Positions 1-12,444 of a stretch of 64,000 nucleotides of DNA are shown piece by piece (the first letter of the stretch is position 1; each line of letters begins with the position of its first letter). Made by a program: the position numbers and the translations under genes. This DNA comes from Monarcha castaneiventris obscurior (taxonomy: Eukaryota > Chordata > Aves > Passeriformes > Monarchidae), in NCBI GenBank assembly GCA_026261815.1, contig JAMPIT010000437.1, positions 2,046,001-2,110,000 of the forward strand, given 5' to 3'. The notes below the pieces were generated by a model that was not told the DNA's origin, made no database searches, and saw only the letters and a list, made by a program, of their open reading frames with translations.

Positions 1-2433
1 AACTTGGTTTGTTCCTCTGTAGTTAATTTGCTCTTTAAATTGGGAAGCATCACCATCCTCAGGTAAAGAGAAGTGCAATCAACAACCCATAAATTCCACA
101 ATATTGTTTCAGTAGTTTGTGAGGGAAAAAGTGGTGGGAAAATCCTTAAATTAAGCTTATCCTGGATTATTAACTTCCCCTGTAGTCAAGAGGCCTAATT
201 GTGACAAAAATTGACCCATTCTGATTTAGGTTTTTGACTTAGAGACTTGATCTGCTTTTTTTTTTAATCAGTGGTGCTAGATTTTCATAAATTTGCCTTT
301 TTTGATTTCCCAGTCCACAAAGATTTTTGATACATTCAGGAACATGAAATCAAATTTCAAAATAATTTGAGAAATCTTCCACAATATCCTTGAAAATAAA
401 ATTTGAACACTTGGAGAAATCTCATTCAAATTCCTTTCCCTATTAAGTTAGGATGATGCCCGTCCACACCAGACATTTGGTAATGAGGAATTATATTTAT
501 TAAGTTTTAAAATTGATCTCCAGGAGCAGCAAATGAGTCTCTGCATGCATCTGGATAATTTGACTCTGTCAATATTGATCCCTGCTTTTTGCAGTTGCTG
601 TTAATCCCTCTGGGAAATGGATTCTCTCTGGGATATTCCCTGAGCAGATGTTGGTTGTTGATTCTACAGTTTTATTCCTGCTATTTTCATTTTCCTGAGG
701 AGAAGGAGAAACTTCCTTAATCCCAGGTAGAGATAGAAATATAAATGACAGCTAAAAAAAAAAAAATCGGAATTTCCTGTCCTTCTGCAGCTCCTGGAAT
801 AGTCCTGGCTGAGGAGGGAGGATAAGCAGGACTGCCTGTGCCTCTTTGAAGTGCTTTATCAGTGCTCTTACAAAATATCAAAGAGGAGACTTATTCCAGG
901 TAAAAATAGTTCTGATTCCACCCTCCTGGGCTGGATCTGATACAGCTCCCGTGCATCCAGGAGGTGACTTCCTGCATATTCAGGGGGAAAATGGCATTGC
1001 CAGGGATGAAATTGTTTCTGAGGCTGTTTTTAGTTTCTCTGACCGTTTTTCATTTTTAATTTAATTTTGTTCTGAGGGCCACGGGCTCCTCCTTAGCTCC
1101 TGGACTGTATCTCAGTGCTAAACCCCAGTTTTGGTAGTTTAAATTCTACAAATTTTCATGGAACAAAGCTTCATTTTGCATTGGTTGGGAGTGCCTGGAG
1201 TTGCAGATTTTTGAGGCAATACAGCACAAAGTGGCAGCTTCTTGTTTAGTGAAATATTCAGCCCTGCTCATCCTGCTCTGACTTGTTCCATGTTATCTCC
1301 TTGGGTGAATTTGCTTCTTCTGGATGTCCTTTGGAATTACTCATTATTTTATTTATTGTGTTCAAAATTAGGGAAGAAGAGGATCCTATTTCATCTGAAC
1401 AGGCTATTATTAATTATTAATATGTTATTAATGGGCTATTCTTAATTATGGAGAAAAAGGAATTTCTGCAACTGCATTTTCAGATCCCTCCTCCTGGTCA
1501 TTTATAAATGACTTTAGAGTTAGTGTAGAAATACATCTTCAAGAACTTCTGTAAAGAAATCCTCTTTTGTGTCTGTCTTCATTACTGGCTTATCTCTTAT
1601 TTTTATTTTACTGCTCTTTATATTTCATTCCCAATCCTCCATCCATCAAAAATCTTTGTAAATGGCTGAATAAAAAGGGCAAATTTTCCTCCTGTTTAAT
1701 GCAAGCCAGGCTGTGATGGCTGTGACATCTCTTACTAAGAGAGAACAAAGAAACCACTCAGCTCCAAATAATCAAAGTCTGGCTTGTCAGAGTTGGGGTA
1801 TGGGGCCTATTAAAGCTTTATTGCAAAAGCAGTGGTGCTTAAACAAATCTACAGACCTTTGTGGGCCTGGCTCTGCATTGGCACAGTCTTGTTAAAATCA
1901 AATTTCAGTCAAAGATAGCAGAACTGTCTCCAATAAAACTCTAATATGGCATCAAATCAAGGAGTGGGGGGTTTTTTTTATGAGTTGAAAATGCTTTATT
2001 CCCACTTCTGGGTTGTTCCTGGGGTTGGGAAGTGGCTCAGGAGGGTCTGATCCAGGTGGATAAATGGTGATGGGAGGGAGGACAGAGCTGTCCCAGGGCA
2101 GGAGAGGCTTTTGCAGCTGAGTTACACCTGGAGAGTCCCTGAGCTGAAGGAGGTGTGAGGGAAATTCCAGGGGAGAAATCCAACAGTTTTCCTTCTGCTG
2201 CTGGTTAGAAACAGGAGCTTATGGCTCCTGGGGGTCAGTGTGGGCAGCTCTTGGTAGAAAATCGAAATTTTTTATTTCTTCTGAGCTGTGTTGAGATTTT
2301 ATAGTGGGGCCTATGAACGACCTGTCACCCCTCTCTTCTCTTTCCTCAGCCAAGGTGAGGACAGGAGGGAATTTCTGGGATAAAGATCAACCAGCTCCTT
2401 GCTGGCCTTCCAGCTGCTGTGCTCCAATGAATC

Positions 2434-2488
2434 TGCTGGATGTGATCCCTGCTGGATGTGATCCCTGCTGGATGTGATCCCTGCTGGA
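2434..2488 (+). repeat. 16-bp tandem repeat, 3.4 copies
   Basis: Three identical 16-bp units (TGCTGGATGTGATCCC) run head to tail from 2434 to 2481, followed by the first 7 bases of a fourth. Perfect identity between units suggests recent slippage, so copy number may vary between individuals. Confidence 0.9.
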
Positions 2489-5400
2489 CTCCTCTGCTCC
2501 TCTGAGGGGTGAATTCCCCAAACCTGAGAGCAGAGCTCCCCTCAGGGCTGGCTGGGACTCCCAGCTCGGCTGCTCCAGGATGCTCATCCTCCCTCAGGCC
2601 CTGTTTTCCACGTTTTCTGGAAAGGATTTGGCTTTAGCACCTTCTCTGCCACTTCGTTTTTCTCTGTTAAATGTGATCAAGTTTCCTGGGGGGAAATTTA
2701 AGGTGATTTATCCAGATTTTTCTGTTGTTCTCCTTGTTTCAGTCAGGGATTTTCCTGTGAGCATCAGGAGTTTGGTGCCAACGGTGCTGTGAGAATTCCC
2801 TGGTCCCACCCAATTCAGCAGAGCTTTTCTGTCATATAAATGGAAGAAAAATAGATTGATTTTCTTTTATAACAACATTATTTTACTGCTGCTAAACTTG
2901 GAAAGCACAAGGACTCCGTGAACGCTTTTCTCTGGTGTCTCCTCTTTGCATTTCTTTATCACCAGCTCCTCCTCTGCTCCTTTACACAGCACAACCACCC
3001 TCCAAAAGAGTTTGGTTGTGCTTGGCACAGGGCTGGGCTTCCTGGCACCCTGGCTCAGCATTCCCTGGATTTTTTTTTCCAGGTTGGGTTTGTGCCTTGG
3101 GTCAAACCAAAGTGCCAGCCTGGATGGAGAGGAGTGGCTGTGCCCCAGGTCAGCGCTCCCAGGGATGTTCCTCACTCCTGGCTGGGGATCTCAGCACCTT
3201 CCCTGGCTTCTCTCCTGCTGGAAAATCCTTCCAGGGCCTCAGGCAGCCTGGGGTGGCTGTGTGGGCCCCATTTCTCAGGGAAAGAAGCTGGAATTCTCTC
3301 TCCTGTGTGATTTATCTCCATCTGCTGCTTTTCTGTCTCCTCGTTTGGCATTTTCCTTTGGTTCTTTGTTTAACATCCCACTCCCTGATGTTTCTCTCTC
3401 AGCCTAAGTGGCAAATTCCAGTCCCTGACTTGCAGCCCCTTCTGCTGGGATTTGTAGGAGATCTCAGGCCCCTTTCTGTCCAAAACTCTCCTGTGTTTCC
3501 CCCAGGTGAGCTGAGTGTTGTGACTCCTACTTTGCCACTTATTACTAAACCTTTATTTCATAGATTTCATTCCACACAGAATGAGTTATAGGAGTCATTT
3601 TCCAAAATGGGATGTGGATCCAGCTTTCCTCATTAATGGATCCATGTGCTTTCCCTCTGGCCTGCTCCTGTAAAGGCAGCTCCAGTGTTGTGTCTGTTCC
3701 TGCTGGATTTCTGCCTGGTCAAACCCAAAAGAAATCACCTTAAATGTGACCAAACCCTTCAAATCTGTCAATTTATCTTGAATTATTGCTGGATTTCCTT
3801 AAAATCATCACAGCTCACTGCTGCAGAATGATTCCATTCAACACAGAGGCTGCACTGAGACATTTTGTAAAATATTAAATTTGCAAACTTTGAATGGGTC
3901 ATTTGCACTGCTGCTTACAGGGAATTTTCCTCCTTCATCCTTACTGGATACACCTTGGAATGGCTTGATTGGAGTAAAGAACTGATGCTGTGGTCCTGAA
4001 AAACACAGGCAGAAGCAGAGCATTGAAGACTGAGGTTTGTAGCTCACAGATATTTTAACTTGGAGAAAAAGAATTCAATAAAAATAAACCTGGGGAGGTT
4101 TTCAGGTCCTTGCAACTTGCTCAGATTTCCTTAAATTAAGCAGGAGCTCCTTAGTCCTAGCTCTGAAATGTATAAATGCCTTTCTCCATGTGGATAAATT
4201 TCCTAATGTTATTCCCAGGATATTTGGAGCAGTGTTTTCCAGGAGTGCTGGCCCTTGGCAGGAACCAGGGCAGGAGCAGCAGCAGCAGGAGAATTCTGAG
4301 GTTGCTTCAGGTGCCAGGAGAAAAGGAGACTAAACTGGGATGTGGGAAATGGGCCTGATCTCCATCCCATCGATCCCAGTGGAAATCCATGAGGCCATTA
4401 CAGAAAATCCTATTGAATCTTCCAATTTCTGCTATTTCCAGGCTGCTGAAGGAGCCTGAGCAGCTCTGAGAGAGGCTGAACTGGCCAATTTTGCTGGATC
4501 ATGGGAAAGGCTTTTCCTTCCCTTTGACAGATGCTCAGGGAAGTGATTCCAAGTGCTCTTGACCATTTTTTTGGGATGCTGAGCCAATCCTGCACAAGAC
4601 CATCACTGTCTTAGGCCAGGGCAGGATCCAGAGAGACTTGCAAATAGGTGTTTATTTTGCACATCCAAAGGGTCATTTGGGAATGGGAATATGGATGTTG
4701 GCACCTCAGCCTGAAAGGCCAGACCATTAATGATCAGGTTTGCACCGAGGTTTTACTGCTGACACTTTAGTGCAGGTCTGATTTATGGGGTTTATTACTC
4801 CCCTTTAAGGGATGATGTGTCTGCATCCAAACCCAGGAGGTGCTCTGGGAACTTAAAAGGAGGAAAGGGAAAAGGCTTCCTTTTGGGAAGCCCAATTAGG
4901 GGGATAAATGACACAGATGGCTTTGCTAATTTATGTTCCCTGTGATTTCTGGGATGAAGCAGAACCCACAGGCTGTTCCTCTGCTCCTCAGGGCTTTGGG
5001 TAGTTTACTGTTTGTGGCTGTAAAAACACAACAGGGAATACCTGAGCATATGCTGGAGCTAAATGGGAGCTGGGAAACATCAAATGCCTTTTCTTGAAGT
5101 GTTTGTGTGGAGAAAAAGGAGCTGTGACTCCGTGATTTCTGAACCCTGTCGGAACACGCTTTTGGAAAATGCTTCCTCTTAAATACCTAAATTATCCTAA
5201 AAAATACCCTAAAAATCTCTCCTTGTTCATTAAAGCAACTTCCCCCTTATGGGTTCATCTGTCAGGGCAGGGCCAGAGAGCAGCCGGGCTGCTGCTCCAC
5301 AATTCCTTGGTTATTTAACATTTCCCTCAATATCCAGGGAGGAAAATAACAAAAAGGAAGGAATTCCACAGCTCTTGCAGCTCTCATCTGATAAAATGTT

Positions 5401-5660
5401 ATCCTGTAAATTATATAAGTGTCAGCACTCAGGGAGCTCGGGATGGGCTGAGCACCTGAACTGGTTCCTGCTGGGATGAGCTGATCCAGCCCAAATCCAG
5501 AATTCCTGGGATGTGTGGATGTGCTCCTCAGGAATTCTCTGTCTGAATCCCTCTGGACAAAATGTTATTTAAAATATGATCCTAACAGGGAATCCACACA
5601 GTGATGGCTGCTGTGCTGAGCTGTAGTAAAATCCTCCAATATTTAGGTTAAAAGGAGGTG

Positions 5661-5712
5661 GGTTCTGAAAATGATGGGGAATATTGGGTTCTGAAAATGA
5701 TAGGGAATATTG
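5661..5712 (+). repeat. 26-bp tandem duplication
   Basis: Two adjacent 26-bp units begin with GGTTCTGAAAATGAT and differ at one base. A third unit starts (GGTTC) and then diverges. It is a simple local duplication in unique DNA. Confidence 0.85.
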
Positions 5713-6520
5713 GGTTCCTTTGGGGTTTTGGTCAGGTGAGAATGGGAAGCTTGGCTGAAATGACTGGAACAGCTTTTCCTTCCACCAGAAGGAATGGAAT
5801 TATTGGAAATCCCACAATTAATCTGATTCACAGAGAATTTCCAGAGTGAGTTTTTGGTTTACTTGTTCAAGACATCTGAGGTAAGTTTTAGATTCATTTT
5901 GAAATGCTATCTGGATTAAATCGTTTGAAGTTTATCCATTTCCATGGCTATGCTGTTTCATTTCCATTTAAGTGGATTTAACAATAAGAAATCTTTTGAA
6001 AAATGATCTTAAGATGTCTTTTAAGAAGTCATTAATTAATTTCCTTGGCTTTTGAGATATCACAGCCTTATTTTAGTGTCCTCCTTGCTGCTGTGACATT
6101 CTAGGAGTGCTAAAATGAAATCACATCTCACTTTGCTCAGATGACATTGGCTCAATTGCTTTTATCAGCCAGCACATGCCACTTACAGGTCATTTGTCCT
6201 CATTGGGATTCTGGAGTGGCTGAGTCATTTTTTATTCATTCTGAGAGTATTTATTTTCATGATATTTTTGCCTGTTTTACTGTGCTTTTCAGTAAAGGGC
6301 CAGGTAGGTATTAAAACCAACAGGCTGCTCCTAGCCAGTGACCAAGGAGATATTTATGGAACCATCTGTGCCACTAAAGTTTCTCACATCAGTAGAATCC
6401 ATCGAGATTCTGATGGAAAATAGCAAGTTTCTAAATCCAGCTTCAATTTAAGGGCTAAAATGAACATATTTTGATATCTGGAACAGCCGTGTTTCTCTTG
6501 TTAATGAGAAAAATGCTTTT

Positions 6521-6600
6521 TGTGGAATCCCAGACTGGTTTGGGTGGGAAGGGACCTTAAAGATTTCATCCCAACCCCGTTCCAGTCAGGCAGCTGATGG
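6521..6600 (-). mobile_element. CR1 LINE 3'-end fragment
   Basis: The + strand reads as the reverse complement of a CR1 tail: an imperfect remnant of the terminal repeat, then GGTTTGGGTGGGAAGGGACC and a CTTAAAGAT-type block. CR1 is the dominant avian LINE. It copies itself through an RNA intermediate, and most copies keep only the 3' end. Here only about 80 bp are recognisable. No reverse-transcriptase sequence remains, so the copy is dead. Confidence 0.8.
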
Positions 6601-6639
6601 ATCTGGGAGTGAGGAATGTTGGTTCAACCCAATTCCAAC

Positions 6640-6725
6640 CACGGAATGACAGAAGAGTCTGAGTTGGAAGTGACCTCTGGGGATCCTCTGCTCCAACCCC
6701 TCTGCATCCAGAGCATCTTCCAGGT
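6640..6725 (-). mobile_element. CR1 LINE 3'-end fragment, second subfamily
   Basis: Forty bases downstream of the previous fragment a second minus-oriented tail begins: a GGAATGACAGA-type head, then GAGTTGGAAGTGACC and CTCCAACCCC. The wording differs from the 6521 copy, so it is probably an older or different CR1 subfamily rather than a duplicate. The far edge is unclear because homology fades after about 6725. Confidence 0.6.
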
Positions 6726-7403
6726 GGGATTGGGAAACTCCAATAAAAACCACGTGGACAGCAAACAGCAAAACCTCCTGGACGTGGTGAAATCGTTGCT
6801 GTAACGAAGTTCTGTTGGAGAAGTTGGGTAAAAACTGCTTTTTATTTCTATTTTTTCCAGGTTTTTGCTTTGGAAACCCTTCCCAGCCTGCAAATGGGAT
6901 GAGCCTCACTTCCCAAAGCTCTAAGAATGAGGCAGTTCAACTTTCCTGGGAGACAAAATGGATGAATTTTGACTTTGAAGCTGTGGAAGGAAAAGCAGAA
7001 GAACTCTTGTCAGACACCTGTAGTTCAAACCCACTTCACATGCACTGACTCTGCCTAAATCATCCTCATTTGCAATTCAGCTCTCAGGGATAAGGAGTTT
7101 CCTTCCATTTAGGCACCACAGGGGGGATCTCAGGAAAGGCTGAAGTCAGCTCAGAGAATCACTCGAGTTAATGCAGAAATGAGGCTGATGAATTAATGGA
7201 GCACCAGGACACGGCTTTTGAGATGGAAAGGCAGGAGGCCAAAATCAGATTTAAAGGGTATTTATTGGGAGGAATGGTGCCCTTATTAAAGACCTGCATT
7301 TCCAGATCACAGAGTGATTGGTGCTTTCTAAATGGGCATTGAAGTCACAAAGATTAGAGGGATTTTGGGATTTTTTTTGAGGTGAGTTTTTACCTGTGAA
7401 AAG

Positions 7404-7610
7404 GATCATGAAATCACAGAATGATTTGGGTTGGAAGGGACTTTAAAACTGATCCATTTCTACCCCTGCCATGGGGACACCTCCCACTGTCCCAGGCTGC
7501 TCCAGCCTGGCCTTGGACACTTCCAGGGATCCAGGGGCAGCCACAGCTTCTCTGGGCACCCTGTGCCGGGGCCTGCTCACCCTCATAGAGAACAATTCCT
7601 TCCCTACTGG
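7404..7610 (-). mobile_element. CR1 LINE 3' end
   Basis: Minus-oriented CR1 of about 205 bp. On the + strand it shows the terminal GAAATCACAGAATG, the GGTTGGAAGGGAC block, the CTCCCACTGTCCCAGGCTG block, GGATCCAGGGGCAGCCAC, and then GAACAATTCCTTCCC. This order matches the other long copies in the window and is well preserved. Only 3'-terminal non-coding CR1 sequence is present. Confidence 0.9.
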
Positions 7611-8548
7611 GAATTAATCCACTATAAACCTTTTCTCTCTCAGTTTGACCCTATTTCCCATTTTAGTGCTGCCCCTGCCCCAGTCCTGGAGGGCAGGAAC
7701 AGTGCAGGGTTTGCCTTCATCAGTCACAGCCCCATTTTTTGGGCTGAAACCCAAAAAACTTTGCCTAAAACCCTGCGAATTCTTTGTGGAATCGTTTGGA
7801 GCTGTGTCTTTGTGCTGGAGCTCACGGGAGTCTTTAAGGTATCAGGGCATTAAAAAAGGCTGGGGTTGAAACTTGTCAAGGGGAAATAACAACCTGCAAT
7901 TGCTCAGCTTCCTGATTAAAAAACCCACAACAGTGGCTGGGTGAGAGCAATGTTATCTCAAGCATTAGTGATACTTTAATTCAACACTGCAACAACAACA
8001 CAAAAATGGATTTTATTGCTCTCTATTTTATGGATCATGAATTTAACCGAGCTAAATAGTCAAAGTCCAGGTGAATAATGCTGCTTTAGTGAGCTGCTGA
8101 CCACATCTCCTCCTGCATTTCACCAGCTATTTATTTTTTGTTCTGCTTACTCAGCTTCTCACATTTTGAACTCCAAAGAACAGCAAAGAAACCGAGGCTG
8201 TGTTTGCCTTTCTGAGCTGAACAAGGCTTTGTGCACCCTCTCGGGGAGGTGAAGGGATTTCAGTGAAACTTCGAAAAATATTTGGTTTTAGGGCCCAGTT
8301 TGGTAGCTCTGTCATGAAGTTTTTGCTTCAGCAATCATCAATATTGAGTATTTTGAATGATGGATCAGAACTATCCGTTGGGCTGGGAAGTGGACAGATC
8401 ATATTTAGAGATTGTCCCTGCTCCAGAAAACTTCCAAGATTGATCATGTGGGAAAAATGAGAGCTGATGTGTGCATGGGGAGTCCAAGGACTGGTTTAAA
8501 TTCCACAGATGATTGGGGCAAATCAGAAATAGGTTCCTGTGAACAGAT

Positions 8549-8695
8549 TGCCCCTGGATCCTTGGAAATGTCCAAGGCCAGGTTGGACGGGGCTTGGAGC
8601 AACCTGGGATAGTGGAAGATTGATGAGAAGTGGAACGAGATTATCCTGAAGGTCCTTTCCAACCCAAATCCCTCTAAGATCCCATGAATCTGTGA
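8549..8695 (+). mobile_element. CR1 LINE 3' end
   Basis: Plus-oriented copy of about 147 bp. It runs from CCCCTGGATCCTTGG through AAGGCCAGGTTGGACGGGG and GGTCCTTTCCAACCC to a degenerate terminal repeat ending in ATCTGTGA. The segment that normally reads CCTGCCATGGCAGGGG is replaced by unrelated sequence (about 8615-8640), so the copy has suffered an internal change. Confidence 0.85.
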
Positions 8696-8718
8696 AATAC
8701 AAACTGTTTCTCCAGATT

Positions 8719-8855
8719 TCTTTTTTTGCCAACAGTAAATGGTCTCTCTCACTCAGGAATTTTAAGGGAATTCACCACTCCTAAATTTCTTTTCTTTTCC
8801 CAACAGTAAATGGTCTCCACTTGTGAATTTTAAGGGAATTCACCACTCCTAAATA
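8719..8855 (+). repeat. 71-bp tandem duplication
   Basis: The block containing CCAACAGTAAATGGTCTC and AAGGGAATTCACCACTCC occurs twice with a 71-bp offset (8729 and 8800). The second copy has a short internal deletion. It lies directly after the CR1 end at 8695, and the duplicated DNA itself is not recognisably transposon-derived. Confidence 0.85.
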
Positions 8856-9536
8856 TCCATGGGGTTGATTTCAGTATCCATTCATTTGTAGGTTTAATAT
8901 TCCTGTAACCCTCGGTGCAAATCCAGAGCTACAGCTCTGAGTCAAACAGGTACAAATGAATTAATTTGCATTTTTTTTGTAGTCTAAGATTATTTTCTGC
9001 TCAGGTTTGAATCCAAATCACCACGGTGCAAACCCTTTGCATTTTGCTGAGGATGAGGGGAAAAAATTTCCTTAGAAATGGTAAAAGTGAGATTTTTTAC
9101 ATAACCTGTTCGCTGTTTCAGTTCTCTTTTTCGGCACTAATTTCCTTTCTGGAGCTGTTCCTTCAGTAAAAGGTTCAGAGATCCCATCTGGAATGGGAGG
9201 CACAGAAATTCCTCAGGCTTTCCAGGGAAAGTAACTCATTCCCAAGCTAATGATCCATGCTGAGTTTCTCCAATCCTTTCAGTTAATTTGAACATGAGTA
9301 AAAGACACTTGGAGGCTGCACAGCCTTTTAAACGCTCCTAAATTCCACATGGAAACTGTTTTCCCTCCAAAAACTTCCTGTCCTTCATGAAGGATTCATT
9401 TAACTGATTTAGCAGCAGGGTTCAAAGAGTTAAAGGTGATTTTAAATACGGATATTAAAAAATGTTGATGTTTTTAATGATCTAAGAGTGTTTTGCTCCA
9501 GCTGTTCATAGGAAAAGAGATTTAACCCAGAAATTA

Positions 9537-9597
9537 GGGTTGGATTAGATGGTGTTGGAGTTCTTTTCCAACCTAAAGGATTCTGTGATGCTGTAAT
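9537..9597 (+). mobile_element. CR1-type 3' terminus, short
   Basis: The sequence GGATTAGATGGTGTTGGAG, then TTTTCCAACCTAAAGGATTC and TGTGATGCTGTAATG, matches the last 60 bp of a CR1 subfamily on the plus strand. It is short and diverged, which lowers certainty, but the order of the blocks and the 8-bp-like terminal repeat argue for CR1. Confidence 0.65.
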
Positions 9598-10400
9598 GTT
9601 GCTAAAATGCTGGGAAAATTCCAGAGGAGTGGCCCAGGTTTGTATCCCAAAAGGAGTTCCTCTTGTTTCTCATAACATTTACAGCGATGTTTTACGGGTG
9701 CCTTCATAAATGGAGAAACGTTCTTATAAAAATTAGCAGCCTACAGGGGGAAAAACCCTCTTGAACCCAAATAAAATCCTGAATTTTGCTCCATTTATTG
9801 CCTCCCCTCGTTGGGTGAGGGAAAGGTGAGCTCTTAACCACTGTTTCGATCATCTGCAGACTTTTCCAGGGCTGTTTTCCACCAAATTAAAGCCAAGCAA
9901 ATTTTCTAGGGGAGGAAAAATCCTCTTTTTGCCCTCGAATTGCTGAGCCTCCTGCACAGAGCAGGGGCACAAAAGGCCCAGAACCAAATCCTGTAGCCAT
10001 GAAAACAACAGGAGCTTCCTCTCCCAGTTTAATTTTCAGTAGTTATGGGAATGAGGCTCCCAGCTGCTGGAATCACACTAAGAAGGGAGTTAATCTCCTT
10101 AAGGAGCTCTCCTGGTTTTTCACCGGTGCCTTTTAGCTGGAAATCTGCATTTCAATGGCAGCAGGAATGTTCTGGGTGCAGGTGAGGGGAGAGCAGAGCA
10201 CCTGCAGTGAAGGATCCATGCACAAAATCCACGTGTGAGCAACTTTTTGATGGAAAACTTGGAACAAGGAGCACGAGAATTGCTGGAAGGGAATGTGCAG
10301 ATGGTGGTTTTGAAGATCCTGGGAAGTTTTTGGGACAAGAATCAGGTTTATTTTTCTGTAGGAGGGAATGGTCTGAGCTGGAAGGTGAATGCTGAAAATC

Positions 10401-10490
10401 TGGGCTATGGGAAGTGTCCCTGCCCATGGCAGGGGCTGGAATTGGATGAGCTTTAAGGTCCCTTCCAACCCAACCATTCCATAATTCCAT
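10401..10490 (+). mobile_element. CR1 LINE 3' end
   Basis: About 90 bp in plus orientation: GAAGTGTCCCTGCCCATGG, GGATGAGCTTTAAGGTCCC, TTCCAACCCAACC and a terminal CCATAATTCCATG. Strong 5' truncation has left only the tail. Confidence 0.85.
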
Positions 10491-10812
10491 GTTTTTTACT
10501 TCCTACCACTCTGCTGTGAGGTTTCCTGAACCAGCAGGACACTTCAGGGAGATTTGGGAGATCCCTGCTGGTTTTTCACCCAGCTCAGCTCTGGTTGGAG
10601 ACTTCTCCAGTTGCATTTTCCATGAATATTGTCTGCAAATGAGCTGCATTTGCAAACCTCAGCTTTTGAAGCTTTCTGCTCTGGAAATGGGGAAAAGCCC
10701 CCTGGGAAGAGCAGGATTTTGTTTTGATTGTAATGTTTAAATAAGGAAAGGACCAGAGCTCCTGGAGGAAAGAAGAGACATTTTATATCCATTCCTCAGG
10801 GTTTCTAGATGA

Positions 10813-10939
10813 GGATCCCAGAATCCCAGAATGGTTTGGGTTGGAAGGGACCTTAAAACTCATCTTTTTCTGCCCCTTCCACTATCCCAGGGTGCTCCAA
10901 GCCCCTTCCAGCCTGGCCTTGGACACTTCCAGGGATCCT
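10813..10939 (-). mobile_element. CR1 LINE 3' end
   Basis: Minus-oriented copy of about 127 bp starting at a duplicated terminal repeat (CCCAGAATCCCAGAATGG), then GGTTGGAAGGGACC, CACTATCCCAGGGTGC, and ending at CACTTCCAGGGATCC. It lies 320 bp from the plus-oriented copy at 10401, so the two tails point towards each other and form a short imperfect inverted repeat. Confidence 0.88.
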
Positions 10940-11598
10940 CATAGCTCTGAAAATGCCCTTCCTTTGTCAGCTGTGACAAATAACTGGGCACTCATTTAAA
11001 AACTGGGCACTTTTAAAAACAAACCAAGTCCCCTGAATGAATTGGTTTATGGTGGCATTTCCTTCTTTTCTCTCTTCCTCCTTCCCCCTCTCCCTCATTT
11101 CCCACTTTTTGGCAGCTCTGGCAAAATCCAGATTCCAGGATTCCAGGATTTTGCCTTTTGGGGGGCACAGTACAGACAGCAAAAGGCCTTCAAGTGGTTT
11201 CTTTGATGAAATAATTCCTGTTTCCCACCCCTAACTTTAATAAATATAAACCCAGTGCATGATGAAGTTTTTGGGATTTGGCTTCTTTTCCATCCCTGCT
11301 GCTCCTGCTCTGGAGCTGGGATGTTTTAGTGGCTGATTCATGGCTCCATTACTGCCTTTATTCCTTTCAGAGCACCTGGAGGGACAATGTTTCAACATTA
11401 CCCTCAAGAGCTGAGCTGCTTTTTTGCATAGCTCCAAATCTTCCCTTTAATTCCACTTTAATTTAAATGTTTCCCCTTAACTTTCTGCATTATTTTTCGG
11501 CTTTAAAAAAAGTTACTTTGTTTTTTACCCTCTAAACTTCACCGAGGGAATGTGAAATTGAGTCAAACTCCAGTTTTATTTTGTTCTGCTGCAACTTT

Positions 11599-11647
11599 TT
11601 TTTTGTCCTGATAGGAAATTCTTTTTCTTTTTGTCCTGATAGGAAAT
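11599..11647 (+). repeat. 28-bp tandem duplication
   Basis: TTTTGTCCTGATAGGAAAT occurs twice with a 28-bp offset. The spacer is T-rich, consistent with slippage at the poly-T run. Confidence 0.8.
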
Positions 11648-12404
11648 CCAGCTTGATGTTTCAGCTGGAAAAGGTGGCACATTCCTGGTGTGCAAAATGT
11701 CCTGCTCCCACTTTTCCTGAGCACTTCCCCAAAGGTGGACACGGCCTGAGGGGATGGTGAAAATAATGAAGGCAACTTTTGTGTTGGACTGTGGTATTTG
11801 AAGGAGTTTAATTTGCAGGGATCAGTTCCTTTAACAACATTTGGGGTAAATATCCCCAAACCCCTCAAAAAAAAGTAATATTCCTTTGCCATATAAACAC
11901 TTTCCCGTTCACTAAAATCCCCTTGTTCCTGGCCTGGGATTGTCACTTTATCTTTCATTTCTCACTGATATTTTATTTTACTCCCCAGGTGAACACTGGG
12001 AACCATCAGAGAACATTCCCAGGCCCCATCCACCCTCTCTGTTCCCAATCCCAGATCCAAACACCTGAGTTCCCTTTTTTCCCCTTCTCTCCACCCTCCC
12101 TGCCTTCAAAAGGAAGAGAAATCCCTGCTGGTTCCTTCCTCGGTGGCTCTATTTATCAACAAAGCCATTAATAACACTTTAATAACATTAATATCGGGGA
12201 TAGAACCGGGATTTCTTATCTGTGGGTAGAACTTCAGCACCACTTTTTAAATTTATATTTGTGCCTTGAAAAATTGTCATCATTTTCTAATTAACGCCCA
12301 GGATATGAAACCAATTTCATCTTTTAAAGCCAATATTTCATGAAAGAGCAAGAGGAAAGAGCATCCCACGAAACAGTTAATGATAATAATAATAATGTAA
12401 TTAT

Positions 12405-12444
12405 AATTATTTCAATTATAATTATAATAAGAATTGAAATAATT
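12405..12444. repeat. AT-rich inverted repeat, potential cruciform
   Basis: Perfect 13-bp arms (AATTATTTCAATT at 12405-12417 and its reverse complement at 12432-12444) flank a 14-base loop made only of A and T. It sits inside an AAT/ATT-rich block (12380-12460). Such sequences can extrude as cruciforms in supercoiled DNA. No function is implied. Confidence 0.8.

Larger units (their letters stand above)
1..6520. other. Unique non-coding DNA, no gene seen
   Basis: About 6.5 kb with no recognisable transposon, RNA gene or protein-coding exon. The open frames are short and overlap in several frames. The longest (2935-3591, 218 codons) has a Leu/Ser/Pro/Phe-rich, low-complexity translation with no motif I recognise. 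Two small tandem duplications lie inside and are listed separately. An intron or intergenic spacer would look the same. Confidence 0.6.

Noticed and set aside
2935..3591. 218-codon plus-strand frame, the longest in the window
   Set aside because: Its composition is Leu/Ser/Pro/Phe-rich, two other plus frames are open over the same bases, and no motif or splice evidence is seen.
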